The notes under the pieces were generated by a model. It had not been told where the DNA came from. It made no database searches and saw only the letters and a program-made list of their open reading frames with translations. Of a stretch of 16,580 nt of DNA, positions 7,320 through 14,794 are shown one piece after another. Position 1 is the stretch's first letter. Each line of letters begins with the position of its first letter. The position numbers were made by a program, and so were the translations under genes. The stretch spans positions 1 to 16,580 of the forward strand of contig PUNZ01000047.1 in assembly GCA_003551945.1 (NCBI GenBank), in the 5' to 3' direction. Source of the DNA: Halovenus sp. (lineage in GTDB: Archaea > Halobacteriota > Halobacteria > Halobacteriales > Haloarculaceae).

Positions 7320-8155
7320 GTGCCGTTTTGCTCACTGAGAGTTGTCATCAGATTCAAGAGAGCGGGGACACTACATTCGATAGACTACCCGTGTCATTGG
7401 AACGTTTTCTCGACATGCCGGAAGGGCCAACACGGTCGCTTATTGTCGCCAACCGGACCGAGCCTGAGCCGTTTCAGCGGATGATTGAGAACCTCTTCAT
7501 TGGACAGGATATCGGGGTTGCGGAGGAACTTGTGGATGGATACGATGATAACACTGTCCTGTTACTTGAAGAGGGAGAGATTATCGCAGCCTCACCGTTA
7601 CAGGAACTCCAAGACTCTATCCTGATGGTTAACTCTGACTTGTTTATTACGGGCACGAGAGACCTCGAAGAGACCGAAGTTCCGGCGGTGCTTGACGGAC
7701 TTGCGGACCACCCATTTACGCTGCGTGGCTATCCCGAATCAAACACGGAAAAGCTTCTGTTGATACTGATTTCGAGACATATCGAACGCCTCGCGTATGA
7801 ACACGGTGCGGGAACGCTTCGCTCTTCATTCCAGCGGCTATCTCGGGTCAGAGATGAGCGCGGAACCAGACGTGTCTATGATAAGATTGCTGGAACCGAT
7901 GTGGATGTGCATCTCTACGGCCAGCCTGATTGGCGACCAGAACCGGATTTCCCGATTACGATGCATGCAGGCTACAAGTATGATTTCAAATATTCGTGGT
8001 TTGTCGTCTACAATCCGCCGCCGGGGGAGGCCGATACCTTCGACCAAGCAGCGCTTGTTGCCATCGAAAAAGAGCCGCGAAAATGGGATGGCTTTTGGAC
8101 CTACGACCAGGGTCTTGTCGAGGATGTCGCCCGCCACATCCGCTGGAACCTGTGA
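7316..8155 (+). CDS. DICT sensory domain protein
   Basis: A protein of up to 279 residues with the DICT domain pattern. Features are TRSLIVANRTEPEPFQRMIE near residues 39-58, a TVLLLEEGEIIAASPL segment, a PFTLRGYPESNTEKLLL segment, and the tail GTLRSSFQRLSRVRDERGTR, all familiar from haloarchaeal DICT proteins. DICT domains occur in bacteria and archaea in two-component and light- or redox-linked signalling proteins; the ligand is not established. This protein is essentially one sensory domain with no DNA-binding or kinase domain, so it would need a partner. The GTG at 7316 overlaps the RaSEA stop codon (GTGA), which suggests translational coupling. GTG 7391, giving VSLERFLDMPEG, is the alternative start where domain similarity begins. 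No clear TATA box is seen. The gene converges on the kinase ending at 8180. Confidence 0.85.
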   Translation: MSAVLLTESCHQIQESGDTTFDRLPVSLERFLDMPEGPTRSLIVANRTEPEPFQRMIENLFIGQDIGVAEELVDGYDDNTVLLLEEGEIIAASPLQELQDSILMVNSDLFITGTRDLEETEVPAVLDGLADHPFTLRGYPESNTEKLLLILISRHIERLAYEHGAGTLRSSFQRLSRVRDERGTRRVYDKIAGTDVDVHLYGQPDWRPEPDFPITMHAGYKYDFKYSWFVVYNPPPGEADTFDQAALVAIEKEPRKWDGFWTYDQGLVEDVARHIRWNL

Positions 8156-8179
8156 CTGCTTCTGGAATCGCTGTCCCGC

Positions 8180-9358
8180 TCAGACGTTCCATTTTGGTGT
8201 GGTCTCGTCCACTTCTCCGAGTACATCCGTAATCTCGAACCGAGCACCACCATTCTCGCTTTCAGCCGCGACTATCTCCCAGTCATGTGCAGCGACGACA
8301 CCGGAGACGATAGCCAGTCCGAGCCCGATACCATCGGCACCGGTAGTGTAGCCAACGTCAAAAATACGCTCACGGTGCTCGGCGGGAATCCCCGGGCCGT
8401 CATCCTCGATGTAGAATCCCTCGCCAGCAGGAAGCGGACCAACCGTGACTGATACACTGTCTCCGCCGTGTTCGATACTGTTTCGAAAGAGGTTCTCGAA
8501 CAACTGGCGAACTCGCTTTCTGTCGCCCTGAAATGCGTATTCACCGGCAACTGAAAGCGCTGCGTCATGAGTTCGGACGACGTCCCATGACCGGGTTGCA
8601 ACCCCCCGGAGTGAGAGCCGCTCTGTGTCGGTCACCGTTCGCGCCTGTCTGGCGAGCGAGAGTACGTCATCGATGAGTTCCTCCATGCGGTCTAACGACG
8701 CTGCAGCAACGGTGAGATGTTCGCTATCTCGCTTCCGTCGTTCGATATCAATGCGGAGCTGGGCGACATTCAGTGGGTTGCGAAGGTCGTGAGAAACGGT
8801 GGAAGCAAACTGGTCAAGCTGTGCCAATTGCTCGTCCATTCGCTCTCGTTCGATTTCGTGTTCGAGCATCCGAGCAATCAACTCGGCAAACATCGTTTCA
8901 TTCGTGCTAAATGGCTGTTCTCTGGGTAACGCCGACACAAAACAGAGGGTGCCGTATATCTCTCCGTCAACGGTGAGCGCGGTTCCGTGGTAACACTCGA
9001 GTTGGTGTGCTTTGTAGGCAGGGTCGTCTGTCCAGCCCTGTTCACTCGCAGCATGGAGCGCAATTGTTCCCTCGGTAATCGTTCGACGACAATAGGACAA
9101 TCCTAGCTCTTGTGTCATCCCTGCGGGAAACTGGCCGTCTTCGTCGTCCGTACTTACGAATGACCGCCAGAGGTCCCCATCAGGGTCAATCCGCGCGAGG
9201 TGTGCGTTATCGACACCGAGGAACTCCTCACCTAGCTGTAACGCTTGTTTTGCCTTCGTTTCGAGCGGTTGGTCCGCTCGCATCACCTCATAAAGTGCTT
9301 CTCGTGCCTCATCATCACGTGTTAAGTCGCCCACGTTTCTCACCTGTTTTGGAACCAT
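8180..9358 (-). CDS. GAF-domain sensor histidine kinase (soluble)
   Basis: A 392-residue kinase with no transmembrane segment. A GAF domain spans about 20-170, then a short coiled coil (about 165-185). A HisKA dimerisation region has the phosphoacceptor His190 in STVSHDLRNPL, and an HATPase_c domain has N-box Asn293 (FRNSIEHGG), G1 box DDGPGI (319-324) and G2 box GIGLGLAI (343-350). It would autophosphorylate on sensing a cytoplasmic signal. No receiver domain is fused to it, and the receiver of the kinase at 11286-13136 is the only one in the window. The GAF domain shares three cysteines (C90, C122, C139) and the GW.DDPAY motif with the first GAF of the Bat-type protein. The TATA-like GTATTTAA (9371-9378) lies only about 17 bases before ATG 9358, so the true start may be a GTG at codon 6 or 9. 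Confidence 0.93.
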   Translation of the reverse strand: MVPKQVRNVGDLTRDDEAREALYEVMRADQPLETKAKQALQLGEEFLGVDNAHLARIDPDGDLWRSFVSTDDEDGQFPAGMTQELGLSYCRRTITEGTIALHAASEQGWTDDPAYKAHQLECYHGTALTVDGEIYGTLCFVSALPREQPFSTNETMFAELIARMLEHEIERERMDEQLAQLDQFASTVSHDLRNPLNVAQLRIDIERRKRDSEHLTVAAASLDRMEELIDDVLSLARQARTVTDTERLSLRGVATRSWDVVRTHDAALSVAGEYAFQGDRKRVRQLFENLFRNSIEHGGDSVSVTVGPLPAGEGFYIEDDGPGIPAEHRERIFDVGYTTGADGIGLGLAIVSGVVAAHDWEIVAAESENGGARFEITDVLGEVDETTPKWNV

Positions 9359-9370
9359 GCTGCAAACGGG

Positions 9371-9378
9371 TTAAATAC
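9371..9378 (-). promoter_or_regulatory. TATA-like element upstream of the GAF kinase
   Basis: Reads GTATTTAA on the minus strand, in the 26-base gap between the PadR-like stop codon and the kinase ATG. It suggests the kinase has its own promoter even though the preceding gene runs in the same direction. The usual TATA-to-transcript distance would place transcription start near 9350, inside the annotated first codons. Confidence 0.45.
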
Positions 9379-9384
9379 TGCGGC

Positions 9385-9666
9385 TTATTCACCCGTCTCT
9401 AGCTGTGCGTTCAACCAATCGACATGCGCTCTGAGCCGCTGTTCTCCGCCATCGGTCAACAGATAGACGTCGTGAATGCCTTCGGTTTTTGTCTCGACAA
9501 ATCCGTTATTTTCGAGCGCATCGAGTGCGCCGTAGAAGGATTTCGGGTCGATACGGCTATCGTAGTGGTCCTCAAGGCGGGTTTTGAGCGCTTGTGCCTG
9601 TCGTGGCTCGCCAGCAAGTAATGCACAAATATCCCGTCGCCGGCCGCTCTGGAGAAATTGCGCCAT
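9385..9666 (-). CDS. PadR-like winged-helix regulator
   Basis: A 93-residue DNA-binding protein. Helix-turn-helix features are visible in RRRDICALLAGEPRQAQALKT (about 9-29). The recognition helix falls near residues 40-54 in the SFYGALDALENNGFVE pattern, and the wing near 55-72 ends YLLTDGGEQRLRAH, all typical of PadR-like winged helices. There is no effector domain beyond a short C-terminal dimerisation helix. The ATG shares one base with the HMG-CoA reductase stop codon (TAATG), so the gene is co-transcribed and translationally coupled with hmgA. An obvious hypothesis is that it regulates hmgA or other isoprenoid genes, but the target is not shown by the sequence. Confidence 0.82.
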   Translation of the reverse strand: MAQFLQSGRRRDICALLAGEPRQAQALKTRLEDHYDSRIDPKSFYGALDALENNGFVETKTEGIHDVYLLTDGGEQRLRAHVDWLNAQLETGE

Positions 9667-10880
9667 TATCGACCAAGTTCTTCGTGAGCGCTTGCAAGGT
9701 GGCGCGAACAGAACGCCGCAACGAGCGACAGTTCGCCAGCGAGCGCCCCGACGGCAATCACTTCCGCGAGCGCGTCGGCATTTTTCCCTGGCGGGTCACC
9801 ACTGCCAGCAAGCCCAAGCACGTTGAGGGCTTCCTGTTGGGTCGGTAGTTTCGTTCCGCCACCAACGGTTCCCACTTCGAGCGAGGCAAAGGAGATGCTG
9901 GCGTAGAGTCCATCCTCCCGGACATCCATCGTCGTAATCGCGTTCGAGCCTTCGACGACTTGTGCAGCATCCTGTCCAGTCGCCAGAAACATCGCAGCCA
10001 CCGTGTTCGCAGCATGTGCGTTAAACCCCAGGCTCACTGCCTTTGCACTCCCGACGAGGTTCTTTCGCGTGTTACCCTCGGCCATCGCCTCCGGAGTTGT
10101 GTTCAGCCGTTCTTCGACCAGTTCACGGTCGATACACACATCCGCGGTCACGGTTCGTCCTCTGCCTTTGATCGCATTCACGGCAGCCGGTTTCTTGTCG
10201 CTACAGAGGTTACCCGACAGCGCAACCAACTCGGCGGGGGTCTCCGCCTCGACGACCGTTGCGGCCTCGCGGGTTGCGATGGTTGCCATATTCATCCCCA
10301 TTGCATCTTTTGTATCGTAGACAAACCGGAGATAGACGTTGTCGCCGACCACCGAAGGGTCAATATCCAGCAGTTCGCCGTGACTGGTAGTTGATTCTGC
10401 AGCAGCTTTGAGCGCTTCGAGATTTGCGTTCACCCAGTCGATAACGTGCTCTGCCTCTGCGACGTCCTCCACACGAAAGACAGGGGCGCGCGTCATCCCA
10501 GAATCAGTCACTCGGGCGGTTGCCCCACCCGCGGCATCGATTGTCGAGAGTCCGCGGTTGACGCTTGCGACGAGCGCACCTTCGGTTGTTGCCATCGGCA
10601 AGTAGAACTCCCCATCCGCTGCGCCGCCGTTGATACGCACCGGGCCGGCAACGCCCATCGGCAACTGTGCGCCGCCGATACCGTTTTCGATGTTCGCATC
10701 GGCTGCCTGTCCTGCGTCGAACGAATAGGAGCCTACCGTCTCTAGCTCTGCGTCCGTTTCACGCTCAAGAATCAACCGGCGGGCCGTTGCTGCTGTCTCG
10801 GCGTCCGCATGTGCTTCTAGCTCGTACAGTCGAAGGTCGCCCGACTGGACCCGGTCTGCGAGGGTCGCTGCATCTGTCAT
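9666..10880 (-). CDS. hmgA: 3-hydroxy-3-methylglutaryl-CoA reductase (class I)
   Basis: A 404-residue enzyme that reduces HMG-CoA to mevalonate with two NADPH. This is the committed step to archaeal membrane lipids, carotenoids and retinal. The catalytic residues of class I enzymes are all present: Glu100 (TTEGALVAS), Lys229 (SDKKPAAVN), Asp304 (GQDAAQ) and His399 (RHLASAH). The substrate-binding ENGIGGAQLPMGVAGP segment is at 65-80 and the cofactor region DAMGMNMAT at 192-200. It has no membrane anchor, so it is a soluble catalytic domain as in other archaea. It lies 16 bases after the thioredoxin gene and overlaps the PadR-like gene by one base, so the three probably form one operon. Length and motifs leave little room for another assignment. 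Confidence 0.98.
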   Translation of the reverse strand: MTDAATLADRVQSGDLRLYELEAHADAETAATARRLILERETDAELETVGSYSFDAGQAADANIENGIGGAQLPMGVAGPVRINGGAADGEFYLPMATTEGALVASVNRGLSTIDAAGGATARVTDSGMTRAPVFRVEDVAEAEHVIDWVNANLEALKAAAESTTSHGELLDIDPSVVGDNVYLRFVYDTKDAMGMNMATIATREAATVVEAETPAELVALSGNLCSDKKPAAVNAIKGRGRTVTADVCIDRELVEERLNTTPEAMAEGNTRKNLVGSAKAVSLGFNAHAANTVAAMFLATGQDAAQVVEGSNAITTMDVREDGLYASISFASLEVGTVGGGTKLPTQQEALNVLGLAGSGDPPGKNADALAEVIAVGALAGELSLVAAFCSRHLASAHEELGR

Positions 10881-10896
10881 GAGCGAACTATCGCGG

Positions 10897-11247
10897 TCAC
10901 TCCCCGTAAGCGCTCCGGAGCCAGTTAGTCAGCTTGTCGGCTCCGATGAATCCATCAGCACGCCGTTTGACGGGTTCTCCGTCGATGAAAATGACGTGTA
11001 ACGGGACACTTGTCACGTTGAACCGGTCGATGAGTGGTGGGTCATCCCGTGGATTAATGGTGGCAACGACCGCATCACTTTCGCGTGCAACAAGGCCCAG
11101 AATCGGCTCCATCGAGTGACAGACGCCACACCCTTCGGTATAAAACTCGACGAGGATAATCGGCTGTGATTCAATGAGCTCATCAAGGTCGGCTTCGGAT
11201 TCGAGCGCAACGGGCACGTCCGTATTCAGGTCGGCAGGCTGTGACAT
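10897..11247 (-). CDS. Thioredoxin-like protein with CGVC active site
   Basis: A 116-residue thioredoxin-fold protein. The redox-active dithiol is C40 and C43 in EFYTEGCGVCHSMEP. The cis-proline is Pro82 in TSVPLHVIFIDG, and the final strand and helix continue to the end. The tryptophan that normally precedes the first cysteine is replaced by glycine, and the dipeptide is Gly-Val instead of Gly-Pro, which usually makes the dithiol behave differently from classic thioredoxin. No signal peptide is seen, so it is cytoplasmic. The ATG at 11247 has a TATA-like GAATAAAC about 30 bases upstream (11275-11282), making it the first gene of a thioredoxin-hmgA-padR transcript. Its physiological target is unknown. 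Confidence 0.9.
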   Translation of the reverse strand: MSQPADLNTDVPVALESEADLDELIESQPIILVEFYTEGCGVCHSMEPILGLVARESDAVVATINPRDDPPLIDRFNVTSVPLHVIFIDGEPVKRRADGFIGADKLTNWLRSAYGE

Positions 11248-11274
11248 ATCTCTCTGTTGGCAGGCATCTCACAA

Positions 11275-11282
11275 GTTTATTC
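11275..11282 (-). promoter_or_regulatory. TATA element of the thioredoxin-hmgA-padR operon
   Basis: Reads GAATAAAC on the minus strand, about 30 bases before the thioredoxin ATG, in the 38-base gap after the stop codon of the upstream kinase. Confidence 0.45.
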
Positions 11283-11285
11283 GGG

Positions 11286-13136
11286 TCATTCCACCGCCTC
11301 AACACCGGTTATTTCGAACCGCGCGCCGCTGTGAGTGCTCTCGGTTACTTCGATATCCCAGCCATGGGCTTCGACAACCTCGTTGACGATGGCAAGCCCG
11401 AATCCGGTACCGTCCTCAGTTGTCGAGTAGCCGCTTTCAAAGACCTGTCCCTGTCTTTCGGGCGAAATTCCAGGTCCATCATCTGCAACAAAAAAGCCGT
11501 TGTCGAGCGAACCAACGGTAACTGTCACCTCGTCCCCACCATGCTCAAGCGCGTTCCGAAACAGGTTTTCGAGGACGCTGGCAAGCCGGCTTCTGTCGGC
11601 TTGAATCTCTCCAGAGACGTTGCAATTAAGCGTCCCATTCGTTGTATCGACGTTCTCCCAGCACTCGGTTACAACCTCCCGCAATCGAACTGGCTGTGGC
11701 TCGCCGATTGCTTCTCCCTGTTTAGCAAGGAGTAGCAGGTCCTCGATGAGCTGTTCCATCCGCGAGAGCGCTTGGTCAACATCCGCAAGATGTGGGCTAT
11801 CTTCGCTCTGTCTGGCGAGGTCAAGGCGGAGTTCAGCAACGTTGAGCGGGTTCCGTAGGTCATGAGAGATGAGACTGGCGAACTTATCGAGTCGCTCTTT
11901 TTGTTTCGTCAGGTCCCGTTCGCGCTCAATTCGTTCAATTGCCTGTGTTGTATGGCTGATGAGCAACTCTGCAAGCGCAATATCCTGCTCGGAGAACGCC
12001 CTCGGTTCCGTGTGGGCGGCTTGGAAGACGCCATGCTTACCGATTGGAACGCTTAACCCGGCTCGATAGACGTCGGTTGCAGGGTCTGTTTCGTCGTCCT
12101 CAGTGATATCATCAACCACGCATGACTCCCCGCTTTGGTAGGTCTTTCCAGCCAGCCCTTGGTCTAATCGCATCCGGCGAGAGCCGTTTTCGGGTGATTC
12201 CTCCGAGGTGGCGTAGGGGACGAGCCACTCTCCCTCCCGAATAACTGCGGAACACATCTCAAGCGATAACACATCATCAGCGGCTTTCACCGTCTGCTCA
12301 CAGGCTTCCTCGATTGTTTTTGCGGACTGAATTGTCGTCGAAACATCGTGTAACGTTTCCAGAGCGAGTTCACGCTCTTTTTGCTCTGTGACTTTTCGTG
12401 CAACCCAGAGGACCATCCGTGGGTCCGCTGTTGTTTCCAGTGGAGCGACTCGTGCTTCGAACCATTCAACGCCGCTTTGGACCGCAAGTTCATATTCGAT
12501 AGTCTGCATCTCTCCAGTTTCAAGCACGGTCTCGATTGTGTCGATAAACCGCTCGGCACCTGGGGAGGGAATCAGGTCCTGCATTCGCTGTCCACGGAGA
12601 CTGTCGGCTTCCGAGTACAGCAGCGGACTTCCCTCGCCGGCGATAAAGTCCACATACCGGCCCTCTTCATCGATGTAAAAGGCGACATCAGGAAAGCCTT
12701 CAGAGAGCAACTCTAGTCGTTCCTTTGCCCGTTGTGCAGCCTTCCGTGCACGTGTGGTCTCAACCGCGTTACGGATACGATTTGCGAGAATCGAGAACTG
12801 CTCAGGTGACCCTGTTTTCTGAACGTAATCAGTGACGCCGGCGGAAATTGCGTCACTAGCAACTTCCTCGCTTCCCTGCCCGGTAAATAGAATAAACGGC
12901 AGTTGCTCGAACCGTGCCCTTACCTCCTCTAGCAATTCGATTCCGTTTCGCCCCGGCATATCATAATCCGAAACGACACAATCAAACGACTCTGCTTCGA
13001 GGCGTGTCAACCCTTCGGCTGCGTCGGCGGCGTGTGAAAGTACAAATGAGGTGGCTTCGCGTTCGAGAAACGCTGCCGTCACGTCTTTGAATGCCGCATC
13101 GTCATCGACGTGTAAGACGCGTATCTCGTCATCCAT
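11286..13136 (-). CDS. Receiver-PAS-GAF histidine kinase (REC at the N-terminus)
   Basis: A 616-residue soluble signalling protein. An N-terminal receiver domain (about 4-125) has acidic pocket D11-D13, phosphoacceptor Asp57 (VVSDYDMPG) and Lys107. A PAS domain follows (about 140-250, ending WVARKVTEQKERE), then a GAF domain (about 262-405). A HisKA region has His425 (SLISHDLRNPL). The ATPase domain has N-box Asn528 (LFRNALEHGG), G1 DDGPGI (552-557) and G2 GTGFGLAI (576-583). Having the receiver first means another kinase probably signals into this one, or that it is controlled by its own phosphoryl transfer. No DNA-binding domain is present. Its kinase half resembles that of the 8180-9358 kinase closely by eye, suggesting duplication. 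A TATA box at 13159-13166 supports ATG 13136. Confidence 0.95.
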   Translation of the reverse strand: MDDEIRVLHVDDDAAFKDVTAAFLEREATSFVLSHAADAAEGLTRLEAESFDCVVSDYDMPGRNGIELLEEVRARFEQLPFILFTGQGSEEVASDAISAGVTDYVQKTGSPEQFSILANRIRNAVETTRARKAAQRAKERLELLSEGFPDVAFYIDEEGRYVDFIAGEGSPLLYSEADSLRGQRMQDLIPSPGAERFIDTIETVLETGEMQTIEYELAVQSGVEWFEARVAPLETTADPRMVLWVARKVTEQKERELALETLHDVSTTIQSAKTIEEACEQTVKAADDVLSLEMCSAVIREGEWLVPYATSEESPENGSRRMRLDQGLAGKTYQSGESCVVDDITEDDETDPATDVYRAGLSVPIGKHGVFQAAHTEPRAFSEQDIALAELLISHTTQAIERIERERDLTKQKERLDKFASLISHDLRNPLNVAELRLDLARQSEDSPHLADVDQALSRMEQLIEDLLLLAKQGEAIGEPQPVRLREVVTECWENVDTTNGTLNCNVSGEIQADRSRLASVLENLFRNALEHGGDEVTVTVGSLDNGFFVADDGPGISPERQGQVFESGYSTTEDGTGFGLAIVNEVVEAHGWDIEVTESTHSGARFEITGVEAVE

Positions 13137-13158
13137 ACGCGATACTCTCGTTACGTTC

Positions 13159-13166
13159 GTATAGAA
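13159..13166 (-). promoter_or_regulatory. TATA element of the REC-PAS-GAF kinase
   Basis: Reads TTCTATAC on the minus strand, centred about 26 bases before ATG 13136. It lies in the 53-base gap after the dihydrofolate reductase stop codon, so the kinase is probably transcribed separately and without a leader. Confidence 0.5.
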
Positions 13167-13189
13167 CTTGTGGACATGTCAGTATAGCC

Positions 13190-13669
13190 TCAGGCCGTTC
13201 GTTTCCACTCTTCGAGCGTGAACCGTTCGTACGGCGTTTGGTTCACTCGTTCCCAGTCTTGCTCATCCCATTCGGGATAATATGTATCGCCTTCGTAGAC
13301 ACCTGGAACGCGGGTGAGCACCATTCGATCGAGAACGGGCTGAAACAACTCGTAGATTTTCTCCCCACCGAGGACATAGGCGGTCGGTTCGCCGGCGGAT
13401 TCGAGGAGAGAGATAGCATCCTCGACACTGTGTGCGTGTGTTGCACTCTCCACTGGAAACGTCTGCGCTGTTCGACTCAACACGACCTGTTTTGACCCTG
13501 GTAGGTCATCTAGCATCGAGTCGAACGTTTTGCGTCCCAAAATTACGGGTGAGTCAGCGACGCGCTCGCGGTACTGTTTTTTGTCTTTTGGGAGGCTCTC
13601 CCATGGTAATTCCCCATCCTTGCCGATGACGCGATTTTCCGCGATGGCCGCAACTGAGACGAGTTCCAT
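13190..13669 (-). CDS. folA: Dihydrofolate reductase
   Basis: A 159-residue enzyme that reduces dihydrofolate to tetrahydrofolate with NADPH, needed for thymidylate and purine synthesis. The DHFR pattern is clear. It starts MELVSVAAIAENRVIGKDGELPW, and the catalytic acid is Asp29, aligned with Asp27 of the E. coli enzyme. The NADPH-binding LGRKTF motif and the YVLGGEKIYELF segment follow, and the C-terminal PEWDEQDWERVNQ region matches haloarchaeal enzymes. I take ATG 13669 as start because homologues begin with MELVS. A GTG two codons earlier (13675) overlaps the stop codon of the upstream flavoprotein gene (GTGA) and is an alternative. The tight junction makes an operon with that gene. No thymidylate synthase gene is visible beside it. 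Confidence 0.95.
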   Translation of the reverse strand: MELVSVAAIAENRVIGKDGELPWESLPKDKKQYRERVADSPVILGRKTFDSMLDDLPGSKQVVLSRTAQTFPVESATHAHSVEDAISLLESAGEPTAYVLGGEKIYELFQPVLDRMVLTRVPGVYEGDTYYPEWDEQDWERVNQTPYERFTLEEWKRTA

Positions 13670-13671
13670 AC

Positions 13672-14670
13672 TCACTGCTCCGAAAGGGGTGGGTCCGCTT
13701 TGAGTTCGTCACGCGATTTGGGGTAGGTTCTGAGCTCTTTGTTGATGGCAATACCGGCTTTTGCTCCTTCGCCCATTGCGATCGGAATCTGGTTGTTTCC
13801 GGGGGTCAGGTCACCAACTGCGTACACACCATCGACGCTTGTTCGCCCATCTTCGTCGACGGCTACCGTCCCACCATCCGTTCGTTCACAGCCCAGTTGG
13901 TCGGCAAGGTCGGCGTTGAAATCGGAGCCGTACATGGCAAAGCCACCTTTGTATTCGCGGGCTGTTCCGTCCGCAAATTCGAAGCCACCGAGCCATGTTG
14001 GGTCTTCGTCGTCTTTGAACATGCTTTGTATCTCTTCTTCGACGATATCGACCGGGTGGGCGCGAATCAGTTCGTCCGTTTCGTCGCTCCAGGTTGGCTC
14101 ATCGCCGCGAAGGAGCAGGTCAACATCGTCCGTAAAGTTGAGCATAATCATGGCGACGTATGCGGCGGTATCGTTGTGGCCCATCACGTAGACGGATTCG
14201 TCACGAAACATGTAGCCATCACACTGCAGACAGTAGTGTAGACCACGACCGGTTCGTGGAAGCGGCGGCTCTGGTCGCTCGTCGTTGAACCCCGTTGCAA
14301 GCACGACGCGCTCTGCTCGCAGCGTCTCCGAACCTGTCCGCACCTCGAACAGCGGTTCGTCACCTTCGAGCGGTTCGATTTCGGTCACGACGTCCTGATA
14401 CAGGTCAGTCCCGTAGTGGTCCAGTTGTTCCTTTGCCGTTTTGAGAAATTCGACGCCGGATACCTCCTCAGTCACGCCAATAACGTTGTGGGTATCCATC
14501 ATCATCGCCGCCCGACCGCCACCACGGTCAACCAGTGCGGTGTCGTGGTTCAACCGGGTTGTATACAGCGCCGTTGAGAGGCCACCGGGGCCACCGCCGA
14601 CGACGATAACCTCGTACTCGCTTTCCGCGTCGGTCTCAGTAGCATCCGCTGAATCGTTCGTCTCTGTCAC
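13672..14670 (-). CDS. Thioredoxin-reductase-like FAD-dependent oxidoreductase
   Basis: A 332-residue flavoprotein of the thioredoxin reductase family. The FAD-binding loop GGGPGG is at 25-30, the redox dithiol CLQC is at 147-150 in HYCLQCDGYMF, and the closing FAD motif VYAVGDLTPGNNQIPIAMGEGAKAGIAI is near the C-terminus. The dithiol context matches true thioredoxin reductases. The nucleotide-binding site does not: the usual GGGxSA is GHNDTA (164-169), and the basic HRRxxxR signature that binds the NADPH phosphate is missing. The electron donor may therefore not be NADPH. I chose GTG 14670 because a perfect TATA element (CTTAAAT, 14694-14700) sits 27 bases upstream. TTG 14727 or ATG 14721 would place that TATA box inside the gene and add an unusually non-acidic N-terminus. 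It ends overlapping the dihydrofolate reductase region. Confidence 0.88.
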   Translation of the reverse strand: MTETNDSADATETDAESEYEVIVVGGGPGGLSTALYTTRLNHDTALVDRGGGRAAMMMDTHNVIGVTEEVSGVEFLKTAKEQLDHYGTDLYQDVVTEIEPLEGDEPLFEVRTGSETLRAERVVLATGFNDERPEPPLPRTGRGLHYCLQCDGYMFRDESVYVMGHNDTAAYVAMIMLNFTDDVDLLLRGDEPTWSDETDELIRAHPVDIVEEEIQSMFKDDEDPTWLGGFEFADGTAREYKGGFAMYGSDFNADLADQLGCERTDGGTVAVDEDGRTSVDGVYAVGDLTPGNNQIPIAMGEGAKAGIAINKELRTYPKSRDELKADPPLSEQ

Positions 14671-14693
14671 AGGAACTGATACGGGAGCGAACC

Positions 14694-14700
14694 ATTTAAG
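14694..14700 (-). promoter_or_regulatory. TATA element deciding the flavoprotein start
   Basis: Reads CTTAAAT on the minus strand, centred about 27 bases before GTG 14670. This fits a leaderless transcript and argues against the longer reading that starts at 14721-14727. Confidence 0.55.
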
Positions 14701-14762
14701 CGTTCGACTCCGATTCGCCATGAACAACTCTCTATTGGTTCGTTAGTCGCTGTATCCGCCTC

Positions 14763-14790
14763 TTTCACTATACACTCAAAAAAAGTGAAA
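14763..14790 (-). terminator. Palindrome with T-run after porB
   Basis: TTTCAC (14763-14768) and GTGAAA (14785-14790) form an inverted repeat around a run of seven A (14778-14784), which is T7 in the porB transcript direction. It starts 5 bases after the porB stop codon. Archaeal termination relies mainly on T-runs, so this is a good candidate for the end of the porAB transcript. Confidence 0.5.
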
Positions 14791-14794
14791 CAGC

